Positions 1 through 23,920 of a stretch of 60,000 bases of DNA are shown piece by piece. The position numbers and the translations under genes were made by a program. The stretch comes from Strigamia acuminata (taxonomy: Eukaryota; Arthropoda; Chilopoda; Geophilomorpha; Linotaeniidae). The notes below the pieces were generated by a model that was given only the letters and a program-made list of their open reading frames with translations, searched no databases and was not told the origin of the DNA. The stretch covers positions 12,216,001 to 12,276,000 of the forward strand of contig OX442319.1 in NCBI GenBank assembly GCA_949358305.1. Direction: 5' to 3'. Numbering within the stretch: position 1 is the first letter of the stretch; the number at the start of each line of letters is the position of its first letter.

Positions 1-365
1 TTTTGCAAGAAAATATATTTTCTTTACCTTAAAATGAATTTATAACTCATAAAAATGCATTTATCTGGCTGCAAATAATTTCTTTTGTTAAAAATGCACT
101 TTTTTTTAGCAATAAAAACATTTTAGCAATAAAATGTTGCGGAGATGTCATTTCTGAATATTCATGTCATAAGTGCCCTCCCAAATCCCAATTATTTGAA
201 ATTCTACTAAGTAGGAGTGCAAAATTCCAGAAAACAAATTCAAATATTCAAGGATAACTAATGTTCCAGTATAAAATAAATAAAATATGTGTTCGGCACA
301 CGATATTAAGTTTCTGGAACCTAGATTTGGTATTTGATATCTAATATTGGGTATTTGGTATTCAC

Positions 366-3300
366 TTGCCTTTTCACGCTTCGGACCATCCGTTTTAAAA
401 ATGGGCTCATTTCCATTCTTTTGGTACATGGTCATCAAGTTCTCAATTGTACACAACATCACTTCATCCTAACATATAAAAACAATAAAACACATTATAA
501 GAAATTAACAATTTGTCATTTCTAATACTTTCAACCAAGGATGGTTAAGCGCATCTTCCAACGTAAGTCTTTGCGTGACATCAACAGTCAACAGCTTTCG
601 TATGAGATCCTTCGCAGACTCCGTTATATTCCCCCAGTATTGTTTTGGAAATGTGTAATAACCCTGGATGATTTGCTGTGTCAAGGGCATCTCCTTGTAT
701 TCATCTGAAAAAGGAGGATAGCCACCCAAACTAAATAGAAAAAATTAATTCAAATAATTATCTTGCGCTTTCAAGTTGAAATCTAATTACCATATGAATA
801 AGATCACTCCCAAACTCCAACAATCTATAGCCTGTGTGTAGCTGCCGGTGCCAGCTGTTAACAATACTTCAGGGGCAAGGTAATTTGGGGTCCCGCAGAA
901 AGTCTTCATAAGCGTGTTGCCGTCCACAAACTTCGATAGTCCGAAGTCGGTTACTTTGATAAGCGTTTCTCTCTCATCAGTCGCTAATAAGACATTTTCA
1001 GGCTATGTTAGAAAATCAGAAATCCAATTAGGAATTCATCAAACAAGTGTCTCCGAATGGAAAAAAAACACTTTTTTTTTAGTAAAGCAGTCGTTTTCAT
1101 TGATTTTAATGACAAAAACGGCTGTTTTCGCTGCTTTCGTTGTAAAAAGTGATCAAAATGAATGTTTTGATGATGAAAACGTCATCAAAACATTTAAAAC
1201 CGATGCAAAAAGTTACCTTTTTGCAACGTTTTCATCATCAAACATGGTGACCGCGAAGTTCGTTCAATTTCACTCTTAACCCTTCCAACCCTGAGATGGG
1301 TCATTTTGTGACCCCGTTTTAAAAAAATCATTTTTTTTATAACAAATAAATTTTTTTTTTATCTGATTTTTGCTGACTATTCCTTTGAAACATCACTAGA
1401 CACCATACCACAGTTGAAATTTTTTTAATTTTTTAAGTTTTTCTGTAATTTGAACTCAAAGTTTAACTGGGTCAAAAAAGACCCATCTTAGGAGTCCAAA
1501 GGTCAAAAATTATGATCATCAGCAGGCTCCGCTAATGTCAATCATGTCCACCACGTCCATATGGCGTTCACTACATGAATAGACAATCTAACCCCATTGG
1601 CTAGATGTTCGGAATTCCCTAAAACCCGGATTTTGCGCATGCGCAGAATCTGGGTCATATAATGCCCATCTTAGGGAGAGATGGGAAACAAATTCTTTCG
1701 GGTTGGAAGGGTTAAAAGTGAACTAAGTTCATTTTTTGCGTTCACTTGTAAAAGTGAACTAAGTTCATTTTTTGCGTTCACTTGTAAAAGTGAACTAGTT
1801 CCCGATCTTAGTTCGCGTTCGATACAACACTGCGAAATATACCGTATTTTTGCAAAAAGACGGTATTCTTTTCATATTTAACGTCACAAACGATAAAAAT
1901 ACACTTCGCTCGTTATGTTTACACTTCATTTGTTACATTAATTGAACAAATTATATCAAAAGCTTCGTTAAATAGCGATAAAACTTGTTTTTACCTTTAA
2001 ATCTCGGTGAGTAATTCCCTGATCATGCAAATACTAAAAAACAGATACATAAAACCATTGAAAACTTCCAATATTCAAATTCAACCGACAAAACCAACCT
2101 TCACTGCGCAAACCATCTGATAAAACAGTAACTTTGCATCATCTTCACTTAGTTGCCCATTATTCGCAACCCGATCAAAGAGTTCACCACCTTCAACTCT
2201 ATAAGCAGAAAATCCATTCAATTATAACTATAATGTACCGCATTACCCCGCCTTGAAGTCGAATTCCCGCCAGAAAATTGAGCTGGCTTTATCCTGTGCC
2301 TGACACGTGATTGCAGTCATCCAATCAGTGCACAGAACAACGAATCAAAAGGAAATAACACACGGGTACGTGTCCACGTTATCCGACTCATGATATTGGG
2401 ACCTGCCCTTCAAGGCGGGCAATACGGTAAACATTTAATTCATTCAGTACTCACAGTTCTAAAACAATAAATAATGTATCTGGCGTATCTAAAACATCTT
2501 CCACTCGAATAATGCACGGCTGAAATGCAGAAAATTGTCAATTCTCAGTTTAAAAAAATTTTATTGGCCAAATTACATGCTGCAATGCTTTGAGGACTTT
2601 CACTTCATTCATAACTTCCGATGAAATATTCTTGAAGAAAAAAAATTTAAAGATTATTAGAATTAGAAGTCATTAGTTGAGAATTGTTGCAATTATCGGT
2701 TGGAAAAATTACCACGGCTGTTTTGCCGCCCACCGAGAAGGTTTTCTTCGCTATCACTTTAACGGCAAATTTTCTGCACGTTCTCTTCTCGAAAGCCAGC
2801 CGGACCTCGCCGCAAGCTCCCCTGTAACGATAACGATAACTACCGTATATCCTCGCGTATAATGCGGCCCGCGTATAATGCGACCCCCCCCATTTTAGGC
2901 GCTATTTTTGCTAATAAGTGGTGTATGCGCGTATAATGCGAATTAACATTTGTGTACCACAACACTGCCAAATTGCAGTAATGCGTGCAACCCTGAGATG
3001 TCGATCAAAAAAATAATATAATTGGAAAGAGCGATTTAATTGATCATAAATTAGTCATTTGTCGATAAATTTCTTTCTCGGCGTTCTGCATTACCTGCCC
3101 AACACTTTCGACATGGTGTATTGTTGTCTGATGACATCAGGAAACTGTAAATCGTCCTTGGATGAAGGATCCATGTAAACAAAGGCCTTATTCTTCTTCA
3201 TGGCCACAGAAATTTCATCGTTGTTAACCAGAACTTGTTTATTATCCTTCCCAACTTTACTTCCATTAATAAATGTCCCATTACTACTTTGATCTTCCAA

Positions 3301-5133
3301 AACTGTGTGCCAACCAGTGCTTGTATAACCCTGGAACAAAAATAAAACAAAATAATGAATTTGAATGCTAAATGCATGATTCTGTCGTTAGGGGGATGTC
3401 CCAACTATAAATATCTAAATAACTTATGTGAAAGATTAGGACCATATCTAGGGCACACCCAAAACACAAATCCACAGGGGCCCAGACCTGTGAGCCCAAT
3501 GAGACTGCCAAAAGATGGTTTAATTTAAATATGCTTTTAAAATTTTTTAGGGCCCAAAAATGCATTCATTTTTATTTTTCTAAGGGCCCCTTCAGTAAAA
3601 GAAATGAATTATTTCAAAACATGCAGCTATGTGGGTCCTATTTGCTAATTAAATATTTTTTTTTAGGTCTACGATGCATTTCACTTTTTTCAGGGGCCCA
3701 AACCATTTTTACAAGGCCCAAACCAAAAAACTTTATTTTCTAAGGTCTCTAAACCATTTTTTCCTGATCAGGTGGGGCCTAGAACTGTGGGCCCTATATT
3801 TAACAACACCTAGATCCTAGAAGCTGGGAACTCTCAATTGTAAACCTCTAGTCTTAAGAAATACTAATTTTGGGGCCCTGAGATCCTAGAAGCTCAGAAA
3901 ATACTAAATTTGAAGCCCCTAGATCCCCAGGACCCTCATCTGGTTGTAAAAAATAATTAACTTGGGGTCCCTAAATCCTAGAAGCTCAGGGCCCTTAACC
4001 TACCGGTAGTCTTAGAAAATACTAAATTTGGGGGCCCCAGATCCTAGAATAAAATCTTAGGGCCCTCAATTGGTCTTATAAAATTATAAATTTGGAGCCC
4101 CTAGATCCCAGAACCTCAGGAATACTAATTTTGGGGCCCTAAGATCCTAGAAGCTAAGAACCCTCAATTTTAAACCACATCTGGTCTCAGAAAATACTAA
4201 ATTTGAAGCCCCTAGATCCTAAGGGCCCTCATCTGATTGTAAAAAATAATTAACTTGGAGTCCCTAGATCCTAGAAGCTCAGGGCCCTGACCTAGTCTTA
4301 GAAAATACTAAATTTGGGGGCCCCAGATCCTAGAATAAATCTTAGGGCCCTCAATTGGTCTCATAAAATTATAAATTTGGGGCCCCTAGATCCCAGATCC
4401 TCAGGAATACTAATTTTGGGGCCCTAAGATCCTAGAAGCTCAGAACCCTCAATTTTAAACCACATCTGGTCTCAGAAAATACTAAATTTGAAGCCCCTAG
4501 ATCTTAAGGGCCCTCATCTAATTGTAAAAAATAATTAACTTGGGGTCCCTAGATCCTAGAAGCTCAGGGCCTTGACCTAGTCTTAGAAAAAACGAAATTT
4601 GGAGGCCCCCAGATCCTAGAATAAATCTTAGGGCCCTCAATTGGTCTTATAAAATTATAAATTAGGGGCCCCTAGATCCCAGAACCTGAGGATCTTATAA
4701 TAAAAAATAAAAAACTCACCCTGGTGATCTTGAAATGTAGTTTACTATAGGCCAAAAAGCACGAATACTTCTGCAGTGGTGAACTATTGAAGGAGTAGTC
4801 GCAGTTATCACCTCTTCCAAACGTGTACTCTAGCTTGCACAGGTCTAAAATAAATAGAAAAACTCGAATAAAACTCGTAAAAGTGTTGAATTTCTCATTA
4901 GTCCCACGTTTTCTAATTATTCACTCATTTTTACCAACGGTTTTGAAGCCTGTGCCGAGTGGGAATAAACGGCCCCAGAATCCGTCGGGATGATGCGACT
5001 CCTCGTCCTCGGAGCAGTACGACTCGTTCACCTCCAACGTTTCCATGCTGGACAGGGTGTTGGCGCCGCTGCTGAGCGACGATTGAAACGTCGGAATAAA
5101 CACATTGTGATCGGAAATTTCACTTTGACTCAT
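366..5133 (-). CDS. Chk2: Checkpoint kinase 2 (Chk2/loki-like), FHA + Ser/Thr kinase, 11 exons seen
   Basis: Nuclear DNA-damage kinase acting downstream of ATM. Exons read from the minus strand: 5133-4935, 4844-4720, 3330-3095, 2821-2713, 2630-2577, 2519-2455, 2198-2099, 2033-1995, 1002-791, 730-526 and 468-366, all with GT-AG borders and compatible phases. Residues about 70-160 form an FHA domain ([13 protein letters not shown], then SSNGTFING). The kinase domain spans about 180-450: glycine loop LGRGACGEV, AVK lysine, HRDLK catalytic loop, DFG, and GTPNYLAPE. The tail after HPWLK continues into an exon beginning [12 protein letters not shown]. The N-terminus has one SQ (residues 2-3) and no SQ/TQ cluster. 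The C-terminal end may run on past 366 through a donor there, towards or beyond the window edge. The start was chosen at [10 protein letters not shown], whose exon phase fits the next exon. Homology is certain; the 3' end is not. Confidence 0.93.
1276..1715. mobile_element. TTAA-flanked MITE (piggyBac-like ends) in a Chk2 intron
   Basis: The perfect 12-bp inverted ends CCCTTCCAACCC (1280-1291) and GGGTTGGAAGGG (1700-1711) are each flanked outside by TTAA (1276-1279 and 1712-1715). The 432-bp body has no coding capacity. It repeats the phrase 'gggtca...gacccatctta' in both orientations, so it can fold on itself. A TTAA duplication and a C-run terminus are typical of piggyBac-type elements; the family assignment is inference. 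Confidence 0.7.
1716..1800. repeat. 36-bp tandem duplication with internal palindrome
   Basis: Two and a half copies of a 36-bp unit containing aaaagtgaactaagttcatt. The core AGTGAACT...AGTTCA is nearly self-complementary. It directly abuts the right end of the TTAA-flanked MITE. Confidence 0.7.
2236..2429. mobile_element. TA-flanked MITE in a Chk2 intron
   Basis: The left end reads TACCGCATTACCCCGCC and the right end, reverse-complemented, reads TACCGTATTGCCCGCC, so the ends are imperfect inverted repeats of about 23 bp bounded by TA. The body is about 190 bp and non-coding. A TA target duplication suggests a Tc1/mariner-superfamily non-autonomous element. Assignment is from the ends only. 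Confidence 0.55.
2840..2950. repeat. Dispersed-repeat fragment (CGTATAATGCG motif)
   Basis: Three copies of gcgtataatgcg occur in about 100 bp, around a run of C, just outside the glycine-loop exon of Chk2. The sequence resembles the ends of a Tc1/mariner (Tigger-like) element. No second terminus was found, so it is called only as a fragment. Confidence 0.35.
3800..4695. repeat. Long-period tandem repeat (about 300-330 bp) in the FHA intron of Chk2
   Basis: The block 'ggggccc(c)tagatcctagaagctcagggccct' plus spacer recurs about 2.7 times, with sub-units of about 40 bp built on GGGCCC and TAGATCC. It fills most of the intron between the two FHA exons. It is GC-richer than other intron repeats in the window. 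Confidence 0.75.
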
Positions 5134-6022
5134 TTTCGCACATGGTCGACCTCATACCTCATCGTCAGTGTGGAGAACTTTCACTAGAAGCGGATGTGAC
5201 GGGAAAAATAAAAAAAAACACGGTCAAGGTGGCGGCACATTTCCAGCTGCGCAATCTTGTGACGGGCCAGGCGTGGGTAATCGAGCGCGGGTGAATGGAA
5301 AACGTGGAATTATTTAAACGATGGTACAATTTGGAATTGAAAGGAAAGGGTGTTTTGTTGAATTGGAAATGTAGATTTATGAATTTTTTGAAGGAAAATG
5401 GAGTCGGTTTTGTAATTAAATGGATCAGTTTGTCAATATTTTTTTTTTTTACAAATTTACTCATTTTCGTTTTTCAAAATGACGGAAAACATGCGAGTGT
5501 TTGTTAGCTTTTTTAAATTACAAAAGAAAAATAAAATTTTAAAGACAATTCTGGCTCTTATTTAAATTTTATTTTGTTTTAAAAAAACGAATATAAAAAT
5601 TAAATTCATCGTGACCACCATTCATTCCACCTTTTAGGTTTCCCGTTGATCGACTACCGACTACGGCTCCTCACCAGAATACAGCAGAGCTTAAACTTGT
5701 CGATTAGCCATAAAATTCTTCTAAAACCGCCACAAGATGGCCAACAACAACAACAAAACTCCTAAATTCCCTCACACTCATCACATTCCAGTAACAGCAG
5801 ACGAAGTTTATTTAAATTTGCAAAAAATATTAATTTTCAATAAAAAAATACCGAATCTTTAAAGAAATAAAATTTATTCAAAGTATTGCATTGAACCCAA
5901 CATCAGCAATATTCCCTTTGTACAACAATGTTTTATTTAATAATAATAAAAAACGAATTTATTTAAAAATTCCTCAACAAACCCGCCACCTATTAGACTA
6001 AATGCGAATCATTTCCGCGCGG
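5134..6022. other. Chk2 upstream / Dlish downstream spacer
   Basis: This 890-bp spacer lies between the Chk2 start and the Dlish stop, both on the minus strand. It must hold the Chk2 promoter and first UTR and the Dlish 3' end. I see AT-rich single-copy DNA, no convincing ORF and no clear motif. Confidence 0.4.
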
Positions 6023-8823
6023 TCAAAGCGAAGTCATGGCGGGCGGCCTCGCATAGGCTTTCGGGATAAACCCGTATTTGCGTGTTTTCGGCGCAAATGC
6101 CCATAACCAGCCTTCGACGGTTTGATTGCTAAGGTCCGCGTAGATCCAGTCGCCTCTACGGACACTCAGGTCGTCGGGAGCTTGCGCTTTGTAGTCGTAC
6201 AGCATAACCATCTCGCTTCCGTGCAAGTGCGGGTCCTGCGCGGTAGACGATGTTCCACGTATGGCACTACTCGTATCGCCGGGTGTTTGCTCCGGGTTGG
6301 TTTCGTTGGCGGAAGCTGCTACTCGATCTTAAAATAGAATAGAATGTGTTTAGACATAAAAGGTGCATTTTTAGACGAACTAGTGCATTTTCAGACCCAT
6401 AATGTGCATTTTCAGACACAAAATGCGCATTTTTAGACGAACTAGTGCATTTTCGGACAAAAAAAATGTGTCTTTAGACAAAAAAATGCATTTTTAGATG
6501 AGTATAAAACTTTCTACCTATTTTAGCAAGTTTTATAAGCAAAAATTATGCCTTATTTAGCAAATATCTAAGTTAAATAAAATTGATAATACGAAATTGT
6601 CAATTTTCTGGACTTTTGATCTGTTTTGGTTTCAGTAACACTCTTGGTTGTGGAAGTTTTCTACACCACATCAGAAATTATTAGTGTATTCAATTTCAAA
6701 TTGTGAAAAACAAATTAGGAAATCTTGATTATTTAATCGGCTTTTGACTGTAGTAAATATTGAGAATGTGCAGTTCTGACTTATAGTGTGCTGATTTAAT
6801 ACACTTGTAATAAATCCACGAATAATTTCCTATCAGGAAATGAATATATCTTCATGCAGTCGAGCCTCGTTATAACGAATCACAACGGACCTAAAGAGTC
6901 GCTTCGTTATAATAAAAGTTATTAAAATCAATTTTTCTTAACATGGTCTCTATAGTCAACCAACAAAGCCATTTTTAAATATTCGAATTTTTTGTGATAT
7001 CGCAGTTCGTTATAATGAGGTTCGATAAGAAATTATTCAGATAAACGTAACTCTGCAAAAAGTTTACCCTGCCAATATAGTTGAAACTCTTTATAACGAA
7101 TCGCGATATAACAAATTATCGATATAACGAATACTTAAAAATGGCCGGTTTGGTTGGCTGGCAATAGAACACCATGTTAAAAAATTTCGATATAATGAAT
7201 CGATTTTTCGGGTCCATTGCGATTGGTTATAAAAGGTTTCGACTGTATATTGAATTTTAAAATAGCCGACAGGTAAACTGAGTGTGCTCAGGCTCCAAAA
7301 TTTGGGACTTAAGCACACTCTGGTCCTGCTATAGTGCGCAATAAGCTCATTTTGGTGCAACAAAGGAATTGTTAAGAACGTAATCCAAAGAAACGATCCC
7401 AAGCGTCATTTCCGTCCGAGAAAATCAAGAGAATCGGTTTTTCGATTTGAAATAAAACGCACCTACTGGCGATTCAAACCACCAAGGTAAAAAAAAACAC
7501 CCAACACCTCATAAATATTTATTACACACCCTGAATGATTTCCGCAGGATAAACAAAAGCACTAGGAACAAATCCTTCCTGTCCATCCGACCGAACAATC
7601 CAGAACCAGTCGGGATCTTCGCGGTTCAACACCGTAACAAATTCACCACGTTCCACGCTCACGTCATTCTCATCCCGCGCGATGAACGTGTAAAGTACAA
7701 TATATCTGCCGGCAGGATCCTTAAAAAACGGATAAACATCCGGCGTAGAAAACTGCGACGACAACGAATTCTCATCGTTGGTTTTACTCTTGTTACTAGT
7801 CTGTAAAACAAACGTTTCAGAATCCGACAAGTGTCCCGCGCTGTGCACAGACTGCGTGTCCCGCGACGAATTCTGGTCCAAGTCGTCCGCCGAGTCACCT
7901 CGCGGCAACTTCTTCTGTCTTTGGCTCGGATCAATCGAGCATGGCACACAATAGGAATGTGGAATAAAACCCTCTTGGCCGCTTTCGGCTATCACATACA
8001 CCCAATCATTTTCCTGGTACAAAACATTCACGCCCTGTCCTCGCTTCACCTCCAATTCGTCGTCAACGCACGGTGTGAAGTCGTAGAGAACGACCATTTT
8101 GGAGTCTGGACCGAAGCCGTTTTCCTTCTCGATCCCGACCCGGACGAGGGTTTCGATACTTGAGCTTCCGGTGATGCGGCCAATGCTCGGGACGTGGCTC
8201 TGGTCTTTGTCCAAATCTGCGAAGTTATGACGCAAAATATTAATTGTATGAATAACAAATAAATGATGTTATTTATGGCTTGTCCAACGTATGTTGAGAA
8301 TACGGGACTTTCGCACACTTTTTCTTATAGATCTCGGTGTCCTGAATGAGGGAAAAAATAAAAATTAACTGGGGTGTCAGCCAATCAAACGTTGTGAATT
8401 AATATTGATGATTTGTGCTGCAAATTTTGAAGTTTTTCTTTGAAAACATCGCAAAGTTTGAGTTTAGATTTGATTTTAGGTTAGAAATACACAAAACATC
8501 ATGATTCTGTGTGGTTGGTTTACTAATCGATTGTTTTTTGGGGATTTTAAATCGTTTTGGGGGTTTATTGTGAAGAATTGTTGGATTTTTCGATTAAAAT
8601 GGTAAATTTTTTTTTTCCGTAGGGATAACATGGGGGAAATAATTATCCGTTTTCTTTACGTGACTAAACTTGTGGTGGAATTATTAAAAGTTGGATTTTA
8701 GGATTGGATTTTGATTTGGAGCAAAAGATTCATGATTTGTGTGCATTTTTTAGCGGTTAGACTTTGATTTTTACCTTTTTGTCTTTTACCCCGTCGAATT
8801 CTGACGGGGCAAAGAAACGCCAT
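6023..8823 (-). CDS. Dlish: Dlish-like three-SH3-domain protein
   Basis: The Drosophila orthologue (Dlish/Vamana) is a cortical SH3 adaptor that binds the myosin Dachs downstream of Fat in Hippo and planar-polarity signalling. Three exons: 8823-8790, 8216-7530 and 6327-6023, with phases that fit, giving 341 aa. The start MAFLCPVRIRR was chosen because this short exon ends in phase 1 and joins exactly to DLDKDQS. SH3-1 begins SKMVVLYDFTPCVDDELEVK, SH3-2 YIVLYTFIARDENDVSVERG, and SH3-3 EMVMLYDYKAQAPDDLSVRR. The protein ends KYGFIPKAYARPPAMTSL. A Ser/Asp-rich linker separates SH3-1 and SH3-2. The family call rests on remembered similarity to the insect protein, including the N-terminal MAFLCPVR box. 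Confidence 0.88.
6350..6500. repeat. Short degenerate repeat (GTGCATTTTYAGACR)
   Basis: Six or seven irregular copies of a roughly 20-25-bp unit containing tgcatttt(t/c)agac occur in Dlish intron 2. Confidence 0.55.
6857..7247. mobile_element. Pair of inverted MITEs / fold-back element (CGTTATAACGAA ends)
   Basis: The left half (6857-7030) begins cagtcgagcctcgttataac and ends with gttcgttataatgaggttcg, an inverted version of its own start. The right half (7080-7247) is a diverged copy in the opposite orientation, ending ggtttcgactgtata. Both halves share an inner segment around 'aacatggt...gccaaccaa...ggccatttttaa'. It can be read as two nested MITEs or one fold-back. It is non-coding and lies in Dlish intron 2. 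Confidence 0.6.
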
Positions 8824-10274
8824 CTTGGAATAAACACAGGGAATTGGAAAAGGTGGTTTGTTATTCAACTGTAAAGGAGGAGGGAAGTATTGAGTTCTCG
8901 TGGCCTTGGGGCAAACTTGACCTTCTCAAACAAACAAAAAAGAGAAGGAAAAAAGAACTCACCATAGTTCATATATTAATCTTTTTGTTTTTTTGTTTGA
9001 AATGCATCTAGTTAATTGTTTTCATACTTTTTATTTTTCTTAATATTTTCTAAAATGATGATTTCTTCGGATGAATCCGATCACTTACCAAAAACAAGTT
9101 GAGAAAGAGTGACGTCATGCTCGTCACGCTAGCTCTTGAGTGGCTCTTTTGAAAAAATTTAGCTGGAAATTTGTAACTGAAGTTTTTTAGCCGTAAATTT
9201 AGCTGTAAATTTAGCTGTAAATCTAACATGCATGAAATTTAGCTGTAAATCTAACATGCATGAAATTTAGCTGAAAATCTAACATGCATGAAATTTAGCT
9301 GTAAATCTAACATGCATGAAATTTAGCTGTAAATCTAACATGCATGAAATTTAGCTGTAAATCTAACATGCATGAAATTTAGCCATGCATATGACATGCA
9401 TGAAATTTAGCTGTAAATCTGAAATGCATAAAATTTAGCCATGCATCTGACATGCATAAAATTTAGCTGTAAATCTGACATGCATGAATTTTAGCTGTAA
9501 ATCTGACATGCATAAAATTTAGCCATGCATCTGACATGCATGTAATTTAGCTGTAAATCTAACATGCATAAAATTTAGCTGTAAATCTGACATGCATAAA
9601 ATTTAGCCATGCATCTGCCATGCATAAAATTTAGCTGTAAATCTGATATGCATGAAACTTAGCTGTAAATCTGACAAGCATGAAACGTAGCTGTAAATCT
9701 GACATGCATAAAACTTAGCTGTAAATCTGACATGCATGAAATTTAGCTGTAAATCTGACATGCATGAAATTTATTTAGCTGTAAAAATACAGCTAAGTTC
9801 CTGGCATGCCAGATTTACAGCTAATTTTCATGCATTGGAGCTAAAATTCATGCAACAAAAGCAAAAACACCTGCAGTAGAGGTGAATTTCCTGCATTCAA
9901 TGCACTTTGTATCTAAATTCTATGAATTAAGCTAAAAATACAAGGTTTAAAAGTTATAACTTGATCTAAACACCACTTTACATCTCCATTTGCTCACTTT
10001 TAATTCATTTTGGTCAATTTTGTCTCTCAAAGTGCCAGAAAATGACCATTACCAATAACAACTGAATGAAAACAAAACAAATAAAAACCACCAATGTAAT
10101 TCAACAAAAAATAGATATTTTTATTACTCTATTTCTCAAATAGATGAAGCCAGAAACTATCTAATAGCTTTTCATATACAACTAACCGTAATCATGGAGC
10201 TGTATACTGTAATACCAGTAATACTTAGTTGTAAAAATAAAATAAAATTTAAAATGAAAAAAAAAAAACAATCT
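8824..10274. other. Dlish upstream / AMP deaminase downstream spacer
   Basis: Both flanking genes are on the minus strand. The spacer holds the Dlish promoter side and a large minisatellite (listed separately). A run of A (10257-10268) lies just beyond the AMP deaminase stop. I see no coding exon here. Confidence 0.4.
9190..9785. repeat. 28-bp minisatellite, about 20 copies
   Basis: The unit is roughly aaatttagctgtaaatctra + catgcatg. ATGCAT palindromes recur every 28 bp. A variant unit with 'agccatgcatctgac' is interspersed. Near 9780-9840 the unit reverses orientation (tttacagctaa), giving a small inverted junction. Confidence 0.9.
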
Positions 10275-22198
<11,924 letters not shown>

Positions 22199-23170
22199 TT
22201 TGTACGGTGCGTGCTCCTAGTCTACGGTGCGAATCGAAGAGCGACTAAATTCTACTGGGAACGAAGTTTTTGTGTTGCGAAAACGGCAGCGGCAGCATCT
22301 GCATGGGCAGGGTGGCGAGCGGAAATTGAACTCTGCTGCTGCTACGCAATAAGCTAAAAATGCGTGCGGAATGCGATCGAATCGCGAGTGAATTTGAGGA
22401 GAAATTAAGTTAGATTGTAGTGATTAGTGAAGGATTAGGTGGTTTTAGTTCGTTTCGTGTGCGGAAAGTTGGGTATTTTTGGGTTTTTATTGATTGAATT
22501 TGCATTTTTTCGTTTTTTCAGGTAGTTGGTATTCCACCTTTTCGTGAAGTGAAGCAACGTCTAGAGTTCGTCGGACTCGGGTGTTAGTTGTTGCCCAACT
22601 TGCTTATCAAATGTGTCAAAAATGTAAAGTGTTGTGCATTTATTTTCAAATCAGATTATAAATTTAAGTTTAAAAAAACCTGTTTGAAAATAATTAAATT
22701 TAAAATTACGCAAACACAGAGTTTTTGTGTTAAAATAATGACGTCACAAAAAGACAGCATTGTGTGATTGTGTGTAAAAAAAATACTTTTATTTAAAAAA
22801 AAAAAAAATTTTCAATTTTTTAGTAAAAAAAATTCTTCTTTCCAAACTGATCAAATTTCTATAAGAATTCGAACTTGCACACTCAAGCTATTTATACCAA
22901 AAAAGATGTTAGGTAATTAAAATAAAGTTTGTATCATGGCCAATTGCCACATGAGTCAACACACAAAAAAATATATCCCATTTCCAACATCCTTGAAAAA
23001 ACAAAAATAAAACAAAATTATGATGTCTACCTTTCCTGATTTTGTCTAAAATTCAAAATGAGGTCAAACTACAGCAATAATCCCCCATTATATGTCACAT
23101 GACCAACAACACAAAAGAAGGGGTTAAAAATAACCCTTTTCCCAACATTAGTCACCTGAAAATACCCAAA
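22199..23170. promoter_or_regulatory. AMP deaminase / CBM14-gene intergenic region
   Basis: This 970-bp spacer separates two divergently transcribed genes. The 300 bp upstream of the AMP deaminase ATG are less AT-rich than the rest and contain many GCG/CGA words, as in a housekeeping promoter. No TATA box could be assigned with confidence. Confidence 0.3.
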
Positions 23171-23920
23171 ATGTCCACATCCAGTAAGTATCTGTCAGTG
23201 TTTAATGTTTAACCACTTATTTCTAATTATCATAACTAATTCAATTACAGAAATAATCTCAATTAGCCTTCTGCTCTTACTTAATGCAATATTCCAAGTA
23301 AGCAAAACAATCTGAACATTAATCCTTTGTGACTAACACATGACCTAATTATAAAGCAGGTGGCTGTTGCATTTCCATTTGCAAGTTTATTTAGACCCAC
23401 ATTACACATTCCTCTGCCCTCATTCCCAACTGCATTCCAGCATCAAAATCCCAATTGGAATTCACAACAAATCCCAAACATTCCCTTGATGAATCCTTCA
23501 GAAAACCTGGACATCAGCAATGACACCCAATCACCAGAAGACATGATGAGTTTACTGGAAAAACACTCTTTCCAACCCACCCATCAATCATCAGCACCCA
23601 TCTTTATTGACCTCTCAGCATTTTCTCTGGGAGTTTTCACCGATTTCACTTGTCGAGGAAAACCCGACGGGTTCTACGCCGACATCGCCAACAACTGCAG
23701 GGACTACCATAGATGCATGCCAGGCACCCATCAAATATTCAGATGTCCTGTGTACACAGTTTTTGACCAGTCCTTTCTTGTGTGTGTCCAACATGATCGA
23801 GCAATCCCATGCCAGACTTCGCCAATGTTCTATCCCAGATTCATTAAAGAGGTAACGACTGGACACAAACCCATGGCCCCATATATAAATTCTCTACTTT
23901 ATCGGCCTTTCCTGAGATAA
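23171..23920 (+). CDS. Secreted chitin-binding (CBM14/peritrophin-A) protein, 206 aa
   Basis: Three exons: 23171-23183, 23251-23297, 23360-23920; phases fit. The first two exons make a signal peptide (MSTSK, then IISISLLLLLNAIF), so the protein is exported. One CBM14 domain lies at residues about 117-172 with six cysteines spaced C-x14-C-x5-C-x9-C-x12-C-x8-C, the classic peritrophin-A pattern that binds chitin. The region before it is Pro/Ser/Asn-rich and unstructured. A single domain plus a spacer resembles cuticle or tracheal CBM14 proteins (the Obstructor/Gasp/CPAP groups have three, CPAP1 has one). CPAP1-type is the likeliest class. The gene is the clearest arthropod marker in the window. 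Confidence 0.9.

Noticed and set aside
23607-23866. ORFs overlapping the CBM14 exon in other frames
   Set aside because: Shadows of the real frame, which alone has the six-cysteine pattern and fitting upstream exons.
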